This document shows, piece by piece, positions 31,544-41,883 of a stretch of DNA of 64,000 bases. Within the stretch, counting starts at the first letter, position 1; the number at the start of each line of letters is the position of its first letter. A program made the translations under genes and the position numbers. Under the pieces are notes generated by a model. It saw only the letters and a program-made list of their open reading frames with translations, ran no database searches and was not told the DNA's origin. The stretch comes from Saccharomycopsis malanga. Taxonomy: Eukaryota; Ascomycota; Saccharomycetes; Ascoideales; Saccharomycopsidaceae. Location of the stretch: positions 806,001 through 870,000 of the forward strand of contig CP025321.1 in the NCBI GenBank assembly GCA_004014935.1, written 5' to 3'.

Positions 31544-34159
31544 ATGCTAAGCTCTGACTCTCATTCGCCAAAGAGGTCCAAGAGGCCTCCGGATGCCAGG
31601 AGAACGCCCTCAGGCTCTGGACCTGTGCTGAAGAAACGATATGCTACTAGCAAGTCTCAGTTACGTAAGAGTTTGGGGTTTCAGTTAGATTTCAAGTCGC
31701 TTATGACAGATGACGAGACTAGACAGTCTACCAAAGAGTTTCAACAGAGGAGACTGCCTCGTTCTCCAGTGTTCAATAACAAGTATTATGAGCAAATACC
31801 TAAGCTGCCAATTGAGGGGGCGTCTTCATTCACTGGGTCCTCAACACCTACAAACGATATAAGCGACATTGGAAACAAGAGTAGAAACATTGATCCCTTG
31901 GAGTACGAGAAGCCTTTTGAAACAGACGATAAGGATACAGTAAGCATTGCAGACACGGTAAACCAAAGAGCAGCACTGTTGAATGTGGAAACTCCTTATG
32001 TAGCACTGAATAACAAAGTTGCTGAGATTGTAGCCAGCAATGATCCAGAGGTATTAAAGGAAACAAAACGACTTTCGTATTTGGTTTTGGACCTTCGTAA
32101 AAGCCTCATGTCCGATTTCGCTGACCCAAACTACAATTCTCTGGACCCAACCAAAACATACGATATCAAGGCGTTAAACACACAGAGGCCACTTGCAGCT
32201 GACAACACCAGCCCTGCCATCAACCAATTACTCAATGTGCTGGGCGACAACATCAATACCCATAAAGACAAAAAACCGTTCATTTTCTCCAAAGCAACCT
32301 TGATGAGATCCGAACGAGTGAAAGCCAACCTTAGTGCCTATTATTTGCTTATGGAAAAGTACCAGCAGCCGTTCACAGTTAGCAGGTCTGACTTGAAAAA
32401 ACACCACCAAGAAGACATTTACGACCCAGAACACACAATAAAAATAACATTGCAGTGGAACCCATTGCAGATCATCAGAAACCGCAAGATCATGAGGAAA
32501 AGCGAGACCGTCCCAGATAAAGCCTATCTCAATCTTCATCCGTTAGCCTCCAGTGCATTCTCAAGCCATACCAAGCGTAGACTTATCTGGGAGATTGACA
32601 ATAGCGAAATAGGCAACAATTATCATTGGAGCAGAAAATATTGGTATTTACTCAAAGACAGCAGAAACCGCTTAGTGTATTCAAAATACCTAAATGAAGA
32701 AAGCTCACATCATCGCCGTGTTAGCAGTTCACTGTCAAGTAGACGCAACAGTGGATTGTTTTATCGTAATGCTCCTTTGTTAAATCATCTTGGTAGTATC
32801 AAGAAATCAGAGAATGGCCATAGTAACAACTCTTCCAGCGGCTCTCATTTGCCATTTGGTAAAAACGGTAGTGGGTCAGAAAGCAGTAAAGCCAATGATA
32901 GTTCTTTTAATAGGCCATCTGTCAACACAACAAACAGTTATATTTCTAACGAAAATCTCTTCCATTCGCCTCAAGTCAATGTTATTGAAGATACAGAACC
33001 AATGATTTATATCAACGATCAACCAAAGAAGTTGGATGTCTCTAATCTGTTGAAAAAACTACAAAATAAAAGCTTTGTGAAAAGCAGGCTCATCAACAAA
33101 ATTAATAAAAGCAGGGAAAGTCATACCAGCAGCTCTCGTTCGAATGGCAAATCAAATGAGGCTTTTGGTAAATCAAGTGATATTCTCAACAAGTCCAACG
33201 AAGGTCTTGATTTTGAACACTCAATTAGTTATGAACAATCGCCAGTAAGTTATGCTGATAACAGTACGTTACAACCAACATTAGAGCCTAAAGTTGATGA
33301 GATAAATTATCTTAGTCCCAATGTTCTTGGAAATGTATCAATTGAGCCCATCTCACGAAAATACCACACCAATCGGTCGTCGATTTCTTCGGCGGGCAAT
33401 GGTAGTACAGCAGAAAGTAGTTATCTGACCAAGGATTATAATCAAGACTACAGCAATAACTACTTGTCTCCCTTCACTTCTTCAACGGGAAAAGCTCTCA
33501 ATTTTGATGACAACTATGCGAAGATGAGAGAATCCAATAGTTTATCTACAACAAACCAAAAAGACCCCAAGATTGTCATTTCCGACCAAATTAGGTTTAC
33601 TAATGCCAGTTTTCTTCTACTCAACTACCATATGGGGGTACAACAGTACAAATACAAAAAGTTGTTTGAGCTTGAAAAAGAAAACCTCCCAGCAGGCTCG
33701 GGATGGCCAGACATTAATTGCGGACCTCTGTCGCTTTTTAAGGAGCGTTACGACAAAGCCACAGCTTCGTTCAAGTTTGTTACGTCGCTAATCCCAATAT
33801 ACTTGAAAGCTATTGCCAAGGAAACAGACAGATTAGGGAAAATCAAATCCAAGATCAACAGTAACCATTCAGATAAAATCGACATGCTTCTATCCTTATC
33901 GGACCGGTTGATTTCTAACATCAATACTAAGTTGTCTATCACTCTCAAAAGCATTAATGAGAAGGCTGAATATGTTGACAACACCTCAATGATCGCAATG
34001 AAAAAAAACGACTTGGGGTTTAATAAATTTTTATTTGCTGCTCTCGAATACTTTATCATTGGCTTGCTTTATCTTACTTGGTCCATATTGAGCTTCTACA
34101 AGCTTTGCTTCAAAATAATGCTCATATTTTGGAAAGTGTTGAAATGGGTCTTTTGGTGA
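31544..34159 (+). CDS. Unrecognised large protein with a C-terminal membrane anchor (871 aa)
   Basis: I do not recognise this protein. The basic N-terminus (SPKRSKRPPDARR) is followed by mixed ordered and disordered sequence. One likely folded segment lies near 240-390 (PFIFSKATLMRSERVKANLSAYYLLMEKY..., HTKRRLIWEIDNSE, HWSRKYWYLLKDSRNRLVY). A Ser/Asn-rich middle follows. A second ordered helical part lies at 690-830 (FLLLNYHMGVQQYKYKKLFELEKE). The last ~45 residues are two hydrophobic helices (FLFAALEYFIIGLLYLTWSI, KIMLIFWKVLKWVFW) with the chain ending inside or just at the membrane. The layout suggests a mainly cytosolic protein anchored in the ER or nuclear envelope. Confidence 0.8.
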   Translation: MLSSDSHSPKRSKRPPDARRTPSGSGPVLKKRYATSKSQLRKSLGFQLDFKSLMTDDETRQSTKEFQQRRLPRSPVFNNKYYEQIPKLPIEGASSFTGSSTPTNDISDIGNKSRNIDPLEYEKPFETDDKDTVSIADTVNQRAALLNVETPYVALNNKVAEIVASNDPEVLKETKRLSYLVLDLRKSLMSDFADPNYNSLDPTKTYDIKALNTQRPLAADNTSPAINQLLNVLGDNINTHKDKKPFIFSKATLMRSERVKANLSAYYLLMEKYQQPFTVSRSDLKKHHQEDIYDPEHTIKITLQWNPLQIIRNRKIMRKSETVPDKAYLNLHPLASSAFSSHTKRRLIWEIDNSEIGNNYHWSRKYWYLLKDSRNRLVYSKYLNEESSHHRRVSSSLSSRRNSGLFYRNAPLLNHLGSIKKSENGHSNNSSSGSHLPFGKNGSGSESSKANDSSFNRPSVNTTNSYISNENLFHSPQVNVIEDTEPMIYINDQPKKLDVSNLLKKLQNKSFVKSRLINKINKSRESHTSSSRSNGKSNEAFGKSSDILNKSNEGLDFEHSISYEQSPVSYADNSTLQPTLEPKVDEINYLSPNVLGNVSIEPISRKYHTNRSSISSAGNGSTAESSYLTKDYNQDYSNNYLSPFTSSTGKALNFDDNYAKMRESNSLSTTNQKDPKIVISDQIRFTNASFLLLNYHMGVQQYKYKKLFELEKENLPAGSGWPDINCGPLSLFKERYDKATASFKFVTSLIPIYLKAIAKETDRLGKIKSKINSNHSDKIDMLLSLSDRLISNINTKLSITLKSINEKAEYVDNTSMIAMKKNDLGFNKFLFAALEYFIIGLLYLTWSILSFYKLCFKIMLIFWKVLKWVFW

Positions 34160-34747
34160 AGCTTTTAAAGGTGCACTGTAGTAATAAATAGTTTGATTTA
34201 AATTTACGAGACAGTTTACTTAATGGCAAGAACCGATTCACGCCATAACATAGGCATACACAATTATTAGCTCTTATTCTCTGTATATTTTAAATTTATA
34301 TATATATATATATATATAACTGAACGTGGTTTCCACAGGCAAGTGCAACTGTCTGAAATACGACCTAGACAAATTCTAGCGCTTACTTTCCTACCCATCA
34401 GGTGTTCAGAAAAGCCAGCGAGAAGTTTACGATGACCGGGATATACTTGTGTTTTTTCCCACTGGGTTTTAAAGTCCCTTTAGACATAGCGAGTATATAC
34501 GAAACTGATATGTACTGGGCTTGAAATATAAGATTATCATTATTATATATATATTGTTAAGTACACTAGCTCACCGGACTAGCAACGGGTAATGGTTTCG
34601 CGCGCACACTCTTAAATAGAACACCCTGTAGATCAAGATACCAACCATCTCTAAGTGTTACTGAGCATTGTTAATCTTAAGCGCTATTTTCGAAGATTAA
34701 GAGTTAAAAAGGATTGGAAGTTGAAATAGTTTTTAATATAGGCCAAC
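34160..34747. other. Intergenic region with a SINE-like copy
   Basis: These 588 bases between the 871-aa gene and TRS20 hold a (TA)n microsatellite at about 34297-34318 and SINE-like copy D. The TRS20 promoter occupies the last ~180 bases. Confidence 0.65.
34335..34560 (+). mobile_element. SINE-like repeat, copy D (body and tail)
   Basis: The body begins CACAGGCAAGTGCAACTGTC, as in copy C. It shares TTTACGATGACCGGGA, AAAGTCCCTTTAGACATAGC and TATATACGAAACTGATATGT, and ends GGGCTTGAAATATAAGATTA with an ATTATTATATA tail. The tRNA-like head is missing, so it is 5'-truncated. It lies just upstream of TRS20. Confidence 0.8.
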
Positions 34748-35266
34748 ATGTCATACTATCTTGCGTTAATAGGAACGAGTGACAACCCAATATACGAGGC
34801 AGAATTTGGAACATTCAAGCAGGGAGGTGATGGGACGTCAAAAGTAGGTATTTTATAGGTGTTTGCGTTGACAAATGGTTTTGAGAATTCAAAGGCTCAT
34901 AAAGAGTCAGTGTGCGGTTACTAACAACTTGACAAGTTTACACCCGAAATGAAAGAACTCAATCCTTTCATAATACATTCCACTTTGGATTTGGTGGAAG
35001 ATCTCCAATGGATAAAGAATACCATGTATTTGAAGGTGATTGACAACTTTTACGGCTACTTTGTAAGCGCATACGTCACGCCCTCCAATGTCAAAATACT
35101 ACTCTTACACGAACTTAAGAACGAAGAGTCGATAAAACAGTTTTTCTTTGAAATTAATGATCTCTATGCAAAGACACTACTCAATCCATTCTACAATGTC
35201 AACAATGTGATCAGAAGCGCAGGGTTTGATTTAAAGGTGAAGGGGTTGGTCAAGAAGTATTTATAA
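34748..35266 (+). CDS. TRS20: TRAPP complex subunit Trs20 (sedlin), spliced
   Basis: A core subunit of the TRAPP tethering complexes, acting in ER-to-Golgi traffic, autophagy and Rab (Ypt1) activation. Exon 1 is 34748-34843 (32 codons, MSYYLALIGTSDNPIYEAEF). The intron is 34844-34936 (GTAGGT, TACTAAC at 34918-34924, ending AAG). Exon 2 is 34937-35266. The joined protein is 141 aa, matching human sedlin (140) in length and in sequence: FIIHSTLDLVEDLQW, NTMYLKVIDNFYGYFVSAYV, and near the end LLNPFYNVNNVIRSAGFD. It forms a longin-like fold with no membrane segment. The downstream ATG at 34949 would omit the conserved first strand, so the spliced start is preferred. Confidence 0.93.
34844..34936 (+). 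other. TRS20 intron
   Basis: This is a 93-base phase-0 intron with GTAGGT, a perfect TACTAAC branch site and a close AAG acceptor. Removing it joins two parts that both match sedlin. Confidence 0.92.
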
Positions 35267-35995
35267 TGTACAGTAATATATGAAAACAGAATGGCTAATG
35301 TGATGAATAATGTAAGGCGTTATGTCTAAAGCGACTTGATAAACCCTAGTGGAGAAAACCCAATCATACCTTATTCGTTATATCTTTCTCATTTAGTATA
35401 ATGGAAAGTAAGCCCTAAACTACACTCTAGCTCAGAAAGTTACAATTATCCGTAAAGTCTCGTTCAGCATCGTAAAAAGTGTTCCTAGTCGAGAATCGAA
35501 CCCTTGAGCCTGCCAGATCTTTTTCTCTTCTCCGAGAGCACTAGCCACTGAGCCATACGGCCCAGTAGTTGAATCAACAATAGAAAAACAAAAAAAGATT
35601 CGAAAATTAACTGAATTAAGATCAAGTATCGTTGGACTATTGAACTTTAATGCTCGGTAACAATCGTTTTAATAGCCTGTAAGTCTATTTAACAAAGACT
35701 GACCATTGGTGAAAAGTCATTACATAAAGAACAGGATAACAGTTGAATATTGCATACATGTAAAATCGTTACTTAAAACACAACTAATTATGTAGGAATC
35801 GTAGTATTGTTCGTAAGAAGCCGTGAAACAAGAACAGAAAACACAAGAAAAATAACAAACTAAAGTGGAAACGAAAAAAGAAAGGTAATATATAAACAAC
35901 CTGGATGTTAACCGATGGGAGAAACAAAAAACTAAACAGATTAGTATGAGTTTGATAATGTACATAAAATTTACAAACAAAAATGATGCCTTTCA
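35267..35995. other. Convergent intergenic region with a SINE-like copy
   Basis: TRS20 (+) and DSN1 (-) converge here. SINE-like copy A fills about 35300-35567. The rest is AT-rich 3' flank. Confidence 0.65.
35300..35567 (-). mobile_element. SINE-like repeat, copy A (head and body)
   Basis: On the minus strand it begins ACTGGGCCGTATGGCTCAGT at 35566. The Pol III A-box match TGGCTCAGTGG lies at 35545-35555 and the B-box match GGTTCGATTCT at 35492-35502. The body words GGAACACTTTTTACGATGCT, GGGCTTACTTTCC and GCTTTAGACATAACG agree with copies C and D. The tail has diverged. It looks like a tRNA gene at first sight, but the acceptor and T stems do not pair, so it is a tRNA-derived repeat and not a working tRNA. 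Confidence 0.8.
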
Positions 35996-37891
35996 CTAAG
36001 GCTTATCAATTTTGGTGATGCCTCGCAAAAGCTCAATGTCGTCGAATTGGACAAAGGTGTCTTGGGGGTTGTTCGATGAGGATTCGTTTGGTTGTGAGTT
36101 TGCAAGATATCTATTGAAAATACCAGCAATATGCTGTTTCTTGTTGTACTCAAAGTTCTTGATGACAGAGTCGTTGAAATTGAGCTTATCGACAAAGGAG
36201 CTGAAGGCATCTAAAGCGGTTGGATAGTCTTTTTCAACTTCCTTGGACAAGGCAAGTGCTTTTTTCGAGGCTTTACTTAACAAGGAGCCGTCGATGATAG
36301 ACGAATAAAACAAGCGTGATTCCGCTAGGTCTTCTGATTTGATTTTAGAAACTCTTTTTTTGCCTTTGTTGACTTGATCCAACTTGAGGATTTCCGATGC
36401 CAAGACGCCATTTTGGTCTTTTTCGGCTGTTTCTATTGCAAGTTTATTTGCTGCAAGGTCATTGTCATAATCGGCATAAAGAGTATCCCATTCGTCGTTA
36501 TCATTACGGAGTTTATTGAGTCTTTTCTCAAAGAGTTTGAGAGTTTTTTCGTTCTCGACGTTTTGTTTGTTGGGTACTACTTTGATATTTTTTGTCTTTG
36601 GTTTTGGCTGGGTCTTGAGAAAGATATTTTCCTTGGAAATGTCTTCGGATCTGTTCCACCAACTAGTGTTGACTCTGCCTTCCACTAGATCTCTCACAAT
36701 CTCCTCTTTGATGACCTTTGCTATATTACTAGCGATCAACTCCTCGCTCTTCTGTTTCTTGAGTCTTTGTTTCTGCAAATGGCTCTTGTCTGCTTCTAGT
36801 TGTTTCTTGAAACACCATGTGAGGAGTTGTCTCATTCGATGTGGCTCTGGGAGGTCCTGGTTCAAATGTTTGTAGTAGTTTGTTGGCAACACGTCATCAT
36901 GGGGCGTGACCTCAAAACCATTACCTATGGATGATGTTCTTTTACCACGGTTACTCAAAGACGACCTACGATTAGATTTGGCACGCAATTCCTTGTTGCG
37001 CCGATTCACCGGCGACTCTGAAATCTGTAGGGGTTCTTTTTTGCCTGGCGAGCCGTATGTGACGCCAGGGCGTAGTTTGGTGTTCTGGGTGAGATTGAGC
37101 TCCTTGGGTATGTCCAGTATGCCAGCGTCTTGTAGTTTACTCTTGGCCTTTGTGTTTTTTCTACTAGCCTTTTGAACCGCACTTTTTGGTTTACCAGTAC
37201 CGCTGTTCTTTGGCTTGGTTGTATTAGACACATTATTGTTTGTCTTACTTGCAGCCTTTTTGGGCTTGCTGGTAATCTTTCCAGTTTTACGAGTCCCCTG
37301 CGACCTTGTGACACGTTCTCCTGGGTGCTGGCCAGTGTCGCCTATCAAATCGTTCTCTGAACGCAGTTGCTTCGACATGCCATTGGACTTTTTGACGGGA
37401 GCTATAAGCGGAGCAATACTGTCTTCTATATCTCCTTCTACATCGGATTCTGAGTCGATATCTAGTAGTTTGCTTTTCGGCACCACCGACACAAGTTTTT
37501 TTACTGTGAGATTTGCCTTACGGGCAGAAGCACGAGCCGGTTCTGCTGATTTTGTCTTTTTACGCTGTGATTCAGAAGAGGTCTGGCCACGCCGTTTCGA
37601 GGGAACCAAAGTGTGTTCCAGCGATTCAGAAATGCTTCCTAAGAGATTTGTCTTGTTGACTATGGGCTTGCTAGACCTTTTGAACAAGAAACCGTCGTCG
37701 TTTTCTAGATCACTTGTCGACGACTGCGAGGAAAGGAAACTGGACCCATTGCGTCTCTGTTTGGGCTTGAGCAAAGTCGATATCTTGGACCCCTTTCGCT
37801 CAGCAGAGCCCGGAGGACCGTTCTCATCACGGACAGAACCTAGCTTCACTCCGTTGCCGGGTCTTGGGGGCAATTTTTTCTTGGGAGGCAT
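35996..37891 (-). CDS. DSN1: Kinetochore MIND/Mis12 complex subunit Dsn1 (Mis13)
   Basis: Part of the Mis12/MIND complex that links the centromeric nucleosome and CENP-C side of the kinetochore to Ndc80 and the spindle checkpoint. The N-terminal half is basic and disordered (PPKKKLPPRPGNG, many KK/RR and Ser pairs) with possible Ipl1/Aurora B sites of the RRxS type. The Mis13 signature lies at about 340-410: YYKHLNQDLPEPHRMRQLLT, WCFKKQLE, then IVRDLVEGRVNTSWWNR. The C-terminal ~200 residues form helices with coiled-coil character. At 631 aa it is close to S. cerevisiae Dsn1 (576). Two ACGCGT boxes lie upstream, fitting G1/S transcription. Confidence 0.88.
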   Translation of the reverse strand: MPPKKKLPPRPGNGVKLGSVRDENGPPGSAERKGSKISTLLKPKQRRNGSSFLSSQSSTSDLENDDGFLFKRSSKPIVNKTNLLGSISESLEHTLVPSKRRGQTSSESQRKKTKSAEPARASARKANLTVKKLVSVVPKSKLLDIDSESDVEGDIEDSIAPLIAPVKKSNGMSKQLRSENDLIGDTGQHPGERVTRSQGTRKTGKITSKPKKAASKTNNNVSNTTKPKNSGTGKPKSAVQKASRKNTKAKSKLQDAGILDIPKELNLTQNTKLRPGVTYGSPGKKEPLQISESPVNRRNKELRAKSNRRSSLSNRGKRTSSIGNGFEVTPHDDVLPTNYYKHLNQDLPEPHRMRQLLTWCFKKQLEADKSHLQKQRLKKQKSEELIASNIAKVIKEEIVRDLVEGRVNTSWWNRSEDISKENIFLKTQPKPKTKNIKVVPNKQNVENEKTLKLFEKRLNKLRNDNDEWDTLYADYDNDLAANKLAIETAEKDQNGVLASEILKLDQVNKGKKRVSKIKSEDLAESRLFYSSIIDGSLLSKASKKALALSKEVEKDYPTALDAFSSFVDKLNFNDSVIKNFEYNKKQHIAGIFNRYLANSQPNESSSNNPQDTFVQFDDIELLRGITKIDKP

Positions 37892-38416
37892 TGCGTAGGC
37901 CTAATAGTACTGCGCAAGGCCGGCGATTACCACTAATATAGTCAATATGGCCCTGCTGTATTTATGATTCCGCACAAGATACGCGTGAGACACCAATCTG
38001 TGGTAAGTGATGGCTTGTACTGCTTTGTAAGACTCTCAAGTGGATGTCTCCAAATATCTCCTCTCACTGCTTGATATCTATTATCTCCTAATATATATTT
38101 ATGTATATATGTATATATATATTTTTTTTTTCATTATACCCACTACGCGTATCTGTTTATTTGTTTTGTTTACTCTGAGTATCCACGTGACAACAACGTG
38201 ACTGTGAGTATATGCAGCATTCTGCACCCCGGCGCAGGCGCATGCAATAATGATGAAGGTGACAGGGGTGTGCAGCAGCAACCCACATGGGGACTTGAGA
38301 AGGGAGAGGAAGAGATAGAATTTTAGGTGTTTTTTTGGGCGATTAGTGAAGACATTGGGATAAATTTTATTGAGAAGATAGGAAATAGTGATATTTTATT
38401 GAGAAGATACAGTGCA
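37892..38416. promoter_or_regulatory. Divergent promoter of DSN1 and the GH63-like gene
   Basis: These 525 bases contain ACGCGT at 37981-37986 and 38145-38150, and a CACGTGAC site at 38184-38191 followed by a second ACGTGAC. They also hold a (TA)-rich stretch at 38090-38130. The MCBs are 90 and 254 bases from the DSN1 ATG. CACGTGAC is the reverse of the Cbf1/CDEI motif GTCACGTG. Confidence 0.55.
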
Positions 38417-41400
38417 ATGACAGTGCAGAACGGAACTGCCGAGGATATTCGACTCGAGGAGGACAGGCTCAAGAAGAAGTATTGGAAGCGCTGGGGGCCA
38501 TATCTCGGGGAGCGCCAATGGGTGAGTAGCAAAGGTATTTTGATGGTGTAGAGGGGTATAATAATGGATGGTGTAGGATGGTATAATAATGTTATTTTAA
38601 TGGGGTAGTAAGGGTATAGAATGTTATGGAGATATAAAGGTGTTTGAAAAGATTATTAACGACTACTGATGGTTTTTTCAAAGTGATGTTAAGATGATAA
38701 GATTAGATTTGGAAAAAAGATGCCCCCCTAAAGAGATAGAAGAATACTATATTAGTAAATACCATATTAAATATTAAATACCAGTCCACACCATATCAAA
38801 TACCACACACCATATCAAATATTTACTAACAACCTTTAGTCCACTGTGAGAGAAGACTACTCGCACGACGGTAATGCCTGGAACGACTTTACGTTTGAAG
38901 ACTCGAGGTCGCGGGTTTACCGATGGGGTGAGGACGGTTTAGCTGGGGTTTCGGACACACACCAATTGGTATGCTTTTCGCTTGCCTTGTGGAACGAGAA
39001 CGACGACATCTTGAAGGAAAAGGCGTTTGGGCTTGGTGGGCCGCAGGGAAACCACGGCGAGGACGTCAAGGAGACGTATTTTTACTTGGACAATGTGCCA
39101 ACGCATTCGTATATGAAGTATTTATACAAGTACCCGCACCGCAAGTTTCCATATGAGGCGTTGGTGCGGGAGAACGCGGCAAGGTCGAGAGAGGAGCGTG
39201 AATACGAGATCCACGACACAGGGGTGTACGACGACAACAACTACTTTGACGTGGTCTTTGAGTTGGCCAAAGATGACGAGGACCCCGAGGTGTTAAACTT
39301 CCGGGTCACTGCGTACAACCGGGGTGACGAGCCGGCCCCACTTCATGTGATTCCACACGTTGTTTTCCGGAACACCTGGGGGTGGAACACCATTGAGGAG
39401 GAAAAGCGTGCCAAGCCACGGCTTTGGCAGGACTCTGAGGCGTCCATGCGGCTTTCGCATTGGAAGTTTGGCGACAGAACAGTGCAGTTTGCACCCTCGG
39501 CTGGGATTGGGCAGGACGTGGAGCCACAGCTTCTTTTCACCGACAATGAGACCAATATGCAAAGATTGTATGGCCAAAAGAACGAGTTCCCTTATGTGAA
39601 GGACGCGTTCCATGACTACATTGTGGACGAGGTCGCAGACGCAGTGAACCCTCGACATGAGGGAACCAAGGCGTGTGCGTGGTTCGCGTTTGACGAGAAC
39701 GGCGGTGTGCCCCGGGAGACCATGTGACGGTTCGGTATCGGTTCCGGCCCGCCAGTGGTGCCGCCAGTGGTGCCGATGATGGTTCTGGAGCGCTCGGGTC
39801 AGCTGAGATTGACGAGGAGGAGTTTGACGACTTGTTTGGGCGCAAGCAGGACGAGGCAGACAAGTTCTACTGGCGAGTGTCGCCGTTACCAATCAGCCCA
39901 GAGTTGCGGCGGGTGCAGCGGCAAGCATTTGCAGGCTTGCTATGGTCAAAACAGTATTATCACTTCATATATGACTATTGGTACAACGGCGACCGTGGTG
40001 CGAAAGTGAAGCCGCCAAAGAACAGGGCAAACGGCCGGAATGCACACTGGCAGCACTTGTATTGCGACGAGGTGTTGTCAATGCCTGACAAGTGGGAGTA
40101 TCCGTTCTTTGCGTCGTGGGACACGTGTTTCCACTGCATTCCCTTGACTTTGGTGGATCCAGAGTTTGCCAAGAACCAAGTGGAGATTTTCCTAAAGGAA
40201 TGGTACCAGCATCCAAACGGAGCTTGTCCGAGCTACGAGTGGTCCTTTGACGACCTCAACCCGCCAGTGTTTGCGTGGGCAGCGTTCCGGGTGTACAAGA
40301 TTGAGCGTAAGACTCACGGCCGCCAGGATAAAGCGTTTTTGGAGCGCGTATTCCACAAGTTGCTTCTCAACTTCACATGGTGGATCAACCGCAAGGACTC
40401 TGACGGTAATAATGTCTTTGAGGGCGGTTTCCTTGGTCTTGACAACATTGGCATCTTTAACCGGTCAGAGCCTCTTCCTACCGGCGGTGTGTTGGAACAG
40501 GCAGACTCAACCGGGTGGATGGCCTTCTTTTCTCTTCAAATGTTGAACATTGCCTTGGAGTTGGCCAAAGAAAGAGCCGTGTACGAACATATTGCGTCCA
40601 AGTTCTTGGAACACTTTCTCTTGATAGCAGATGCCATGACATACCAGTCTGAAGAGGGCCAGAAGTCCCTTTGGGATGACGAGGACAAGTTTTACTATGA
40701 CGCTATCAAGTATCCTCATGGGTACAAGGAACGGCTTCCTGTGCGGTCGTTGGTCGGTTTGATTCCTTTGTACGCTTCGTTGACCATAGAGCCTGAATGG
40801 CTCGACAAGTTTCCTGGCTTCAAGAAGCGCTTGGACTTTCTTGTAGAGCGCCGCAGCGAAATCGCAAAGCGTAACATTGCCAGTACTACCGAGCGTGGTA
40901 TTGGCGAACGTTTGTTGTTGGCCCTAGTCAACAAAGACCGCCTAGTGGCTATCTTGGACCGCATGCTTGACGAGGATGAATTCTTGTCCCAATACGGCAT
41001 CCGTTCCTTATCCAAACACCATGCCAAACACCCATTCCGTAAAACCGTCCATGGCCAACTCTACGAGGTTCGTTATCTTCCTGGCGAAAGCGACAGCGGT
41101 TTGTTTGGCGGAAACTCCAATTGGCGTGGCCCTATCTGGTTTCCTGTAAACTTCTTGTTGGTCGAGGCCTTGCAAAGATTCCATCTATATTATGGACCTA
41201 GTTTCCAGGTCGAATGTCCTAAAGGCTCTGGCATCATGTTAAACTTGGCCCAGGTCGCTGAATTCATCCAGCATCGTCTTATCCGCATCTTTGTGCCTGA
41301 TTCCATGAATATCCGTGCTTGCAATGGCGTCGACAATGATCTAGCTAATTACGACCCGTATTTTAAAGACTATGTGCCTTTCTACGAGTATTTTGATGGT

Positions 41401-41883
41401 GACACCGGAAGAGGCTTGGGCGCTTCTCATCAGTGTGGCTGGACAGCCTTGGTAGCAAAATGGATTAATGATGTAGGCGTCTCATGTGTAACCACCGACA
41501 CTCCTAAAACCCCTAGAACAGTCGCACTCCAATTGCTAGATGAAGACGGCTTGTTTAAAGAAACAACAAGCCCATTCTCTAGCAAATTAGTAAGACGTCG
41601 CTCCTACAAATCAAGCGCAAACTTGTGGTCCTCTGGTTATTCTTCTCCTACTAAAGACCCAGTATCCCCTATTGCTAGAAGATACACTTTGCAAACAGAA
41701 CCAGTCCTGCCAGATGACCAACTAGCTCCTCTTTCCAGACGAAACACCACCACCACCGTCGTCGAGGACAGAGACAAAGATCTTCTCGACCAGATCAGAA
41801 ACGCCATTGAGAAATATAACCTCAAGAAAGAGGCTGGCGAGGACGACGTGTCAAGTGATGAGTTGGAAGCTCACTACAATTGA
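38417..41883 (+). CDS. GH63-like glycosidase-family protein (Ymr196w type), spliced, with a one-base frameshift
   Basis: Homologous to S. cerevisiae Ymr196w, a soluble protein related to glycoside hydrolase family 63 (processing alpha-glucosidase I); its substrate is unknown to me. Exon 1 (38417-38521) encodes a start ending GPYLGERQW. The intron is 38522-38839 (GTGAGT, TACTAAC at 38824-38830, TAG). Exon 2 opens STVREDYSHDGNAWNDFTFE and carries RWGEDGLAGVSD, YFYLDNVPTHSYMKYLYKYP and, later, the (alpha/alpha)6-barrel part (ASWDTCFHCIPL, GGLSW-equivalent SNWRGPIWFPVNFLLVEALQ, HQCGWTALVAKWI). The first frame stops at 39725. The rest continues in another frame and remains open for 719 codons. One missing C in the CCCC run at 39710-39713 explains this: with it the protein would read GGVPPGDHVTVRYRF. 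Full length would be about 1050 aa, close to Ymr196w (1088). The 5' two-thirds are GC-rich compared with neighbours. Confidence 0.85.
38522..38839 (+). other. Intron of the GH63-like gene
   Basis: This 318-base phase-0 intron has GTGAGT at its start, TACTAAC at 38824-38830 and a TTTAG acceptor nine bases later. It joins two segments that are contiguous in the family (GERQW, then STVRED). Confidence 0.9.

Noticed and set aside
35480-35567. Minus-strand tRNA gene
   Set aside because: A-box and B-box words are present, but the 5' GGGCCGT has no pairing 3' acceptor strand, the T stem pairs poorly and related copies are scattered nearby; it is the head of the SINE-like repeat.
39701-39730. Programmed ribosomal frameshift in the GH63-like gene
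   Set aside because: No slippery heptamer or downstream structure is evident, and the family is not known to use frameshifting; a homopolymer error or new mutation is simpler.
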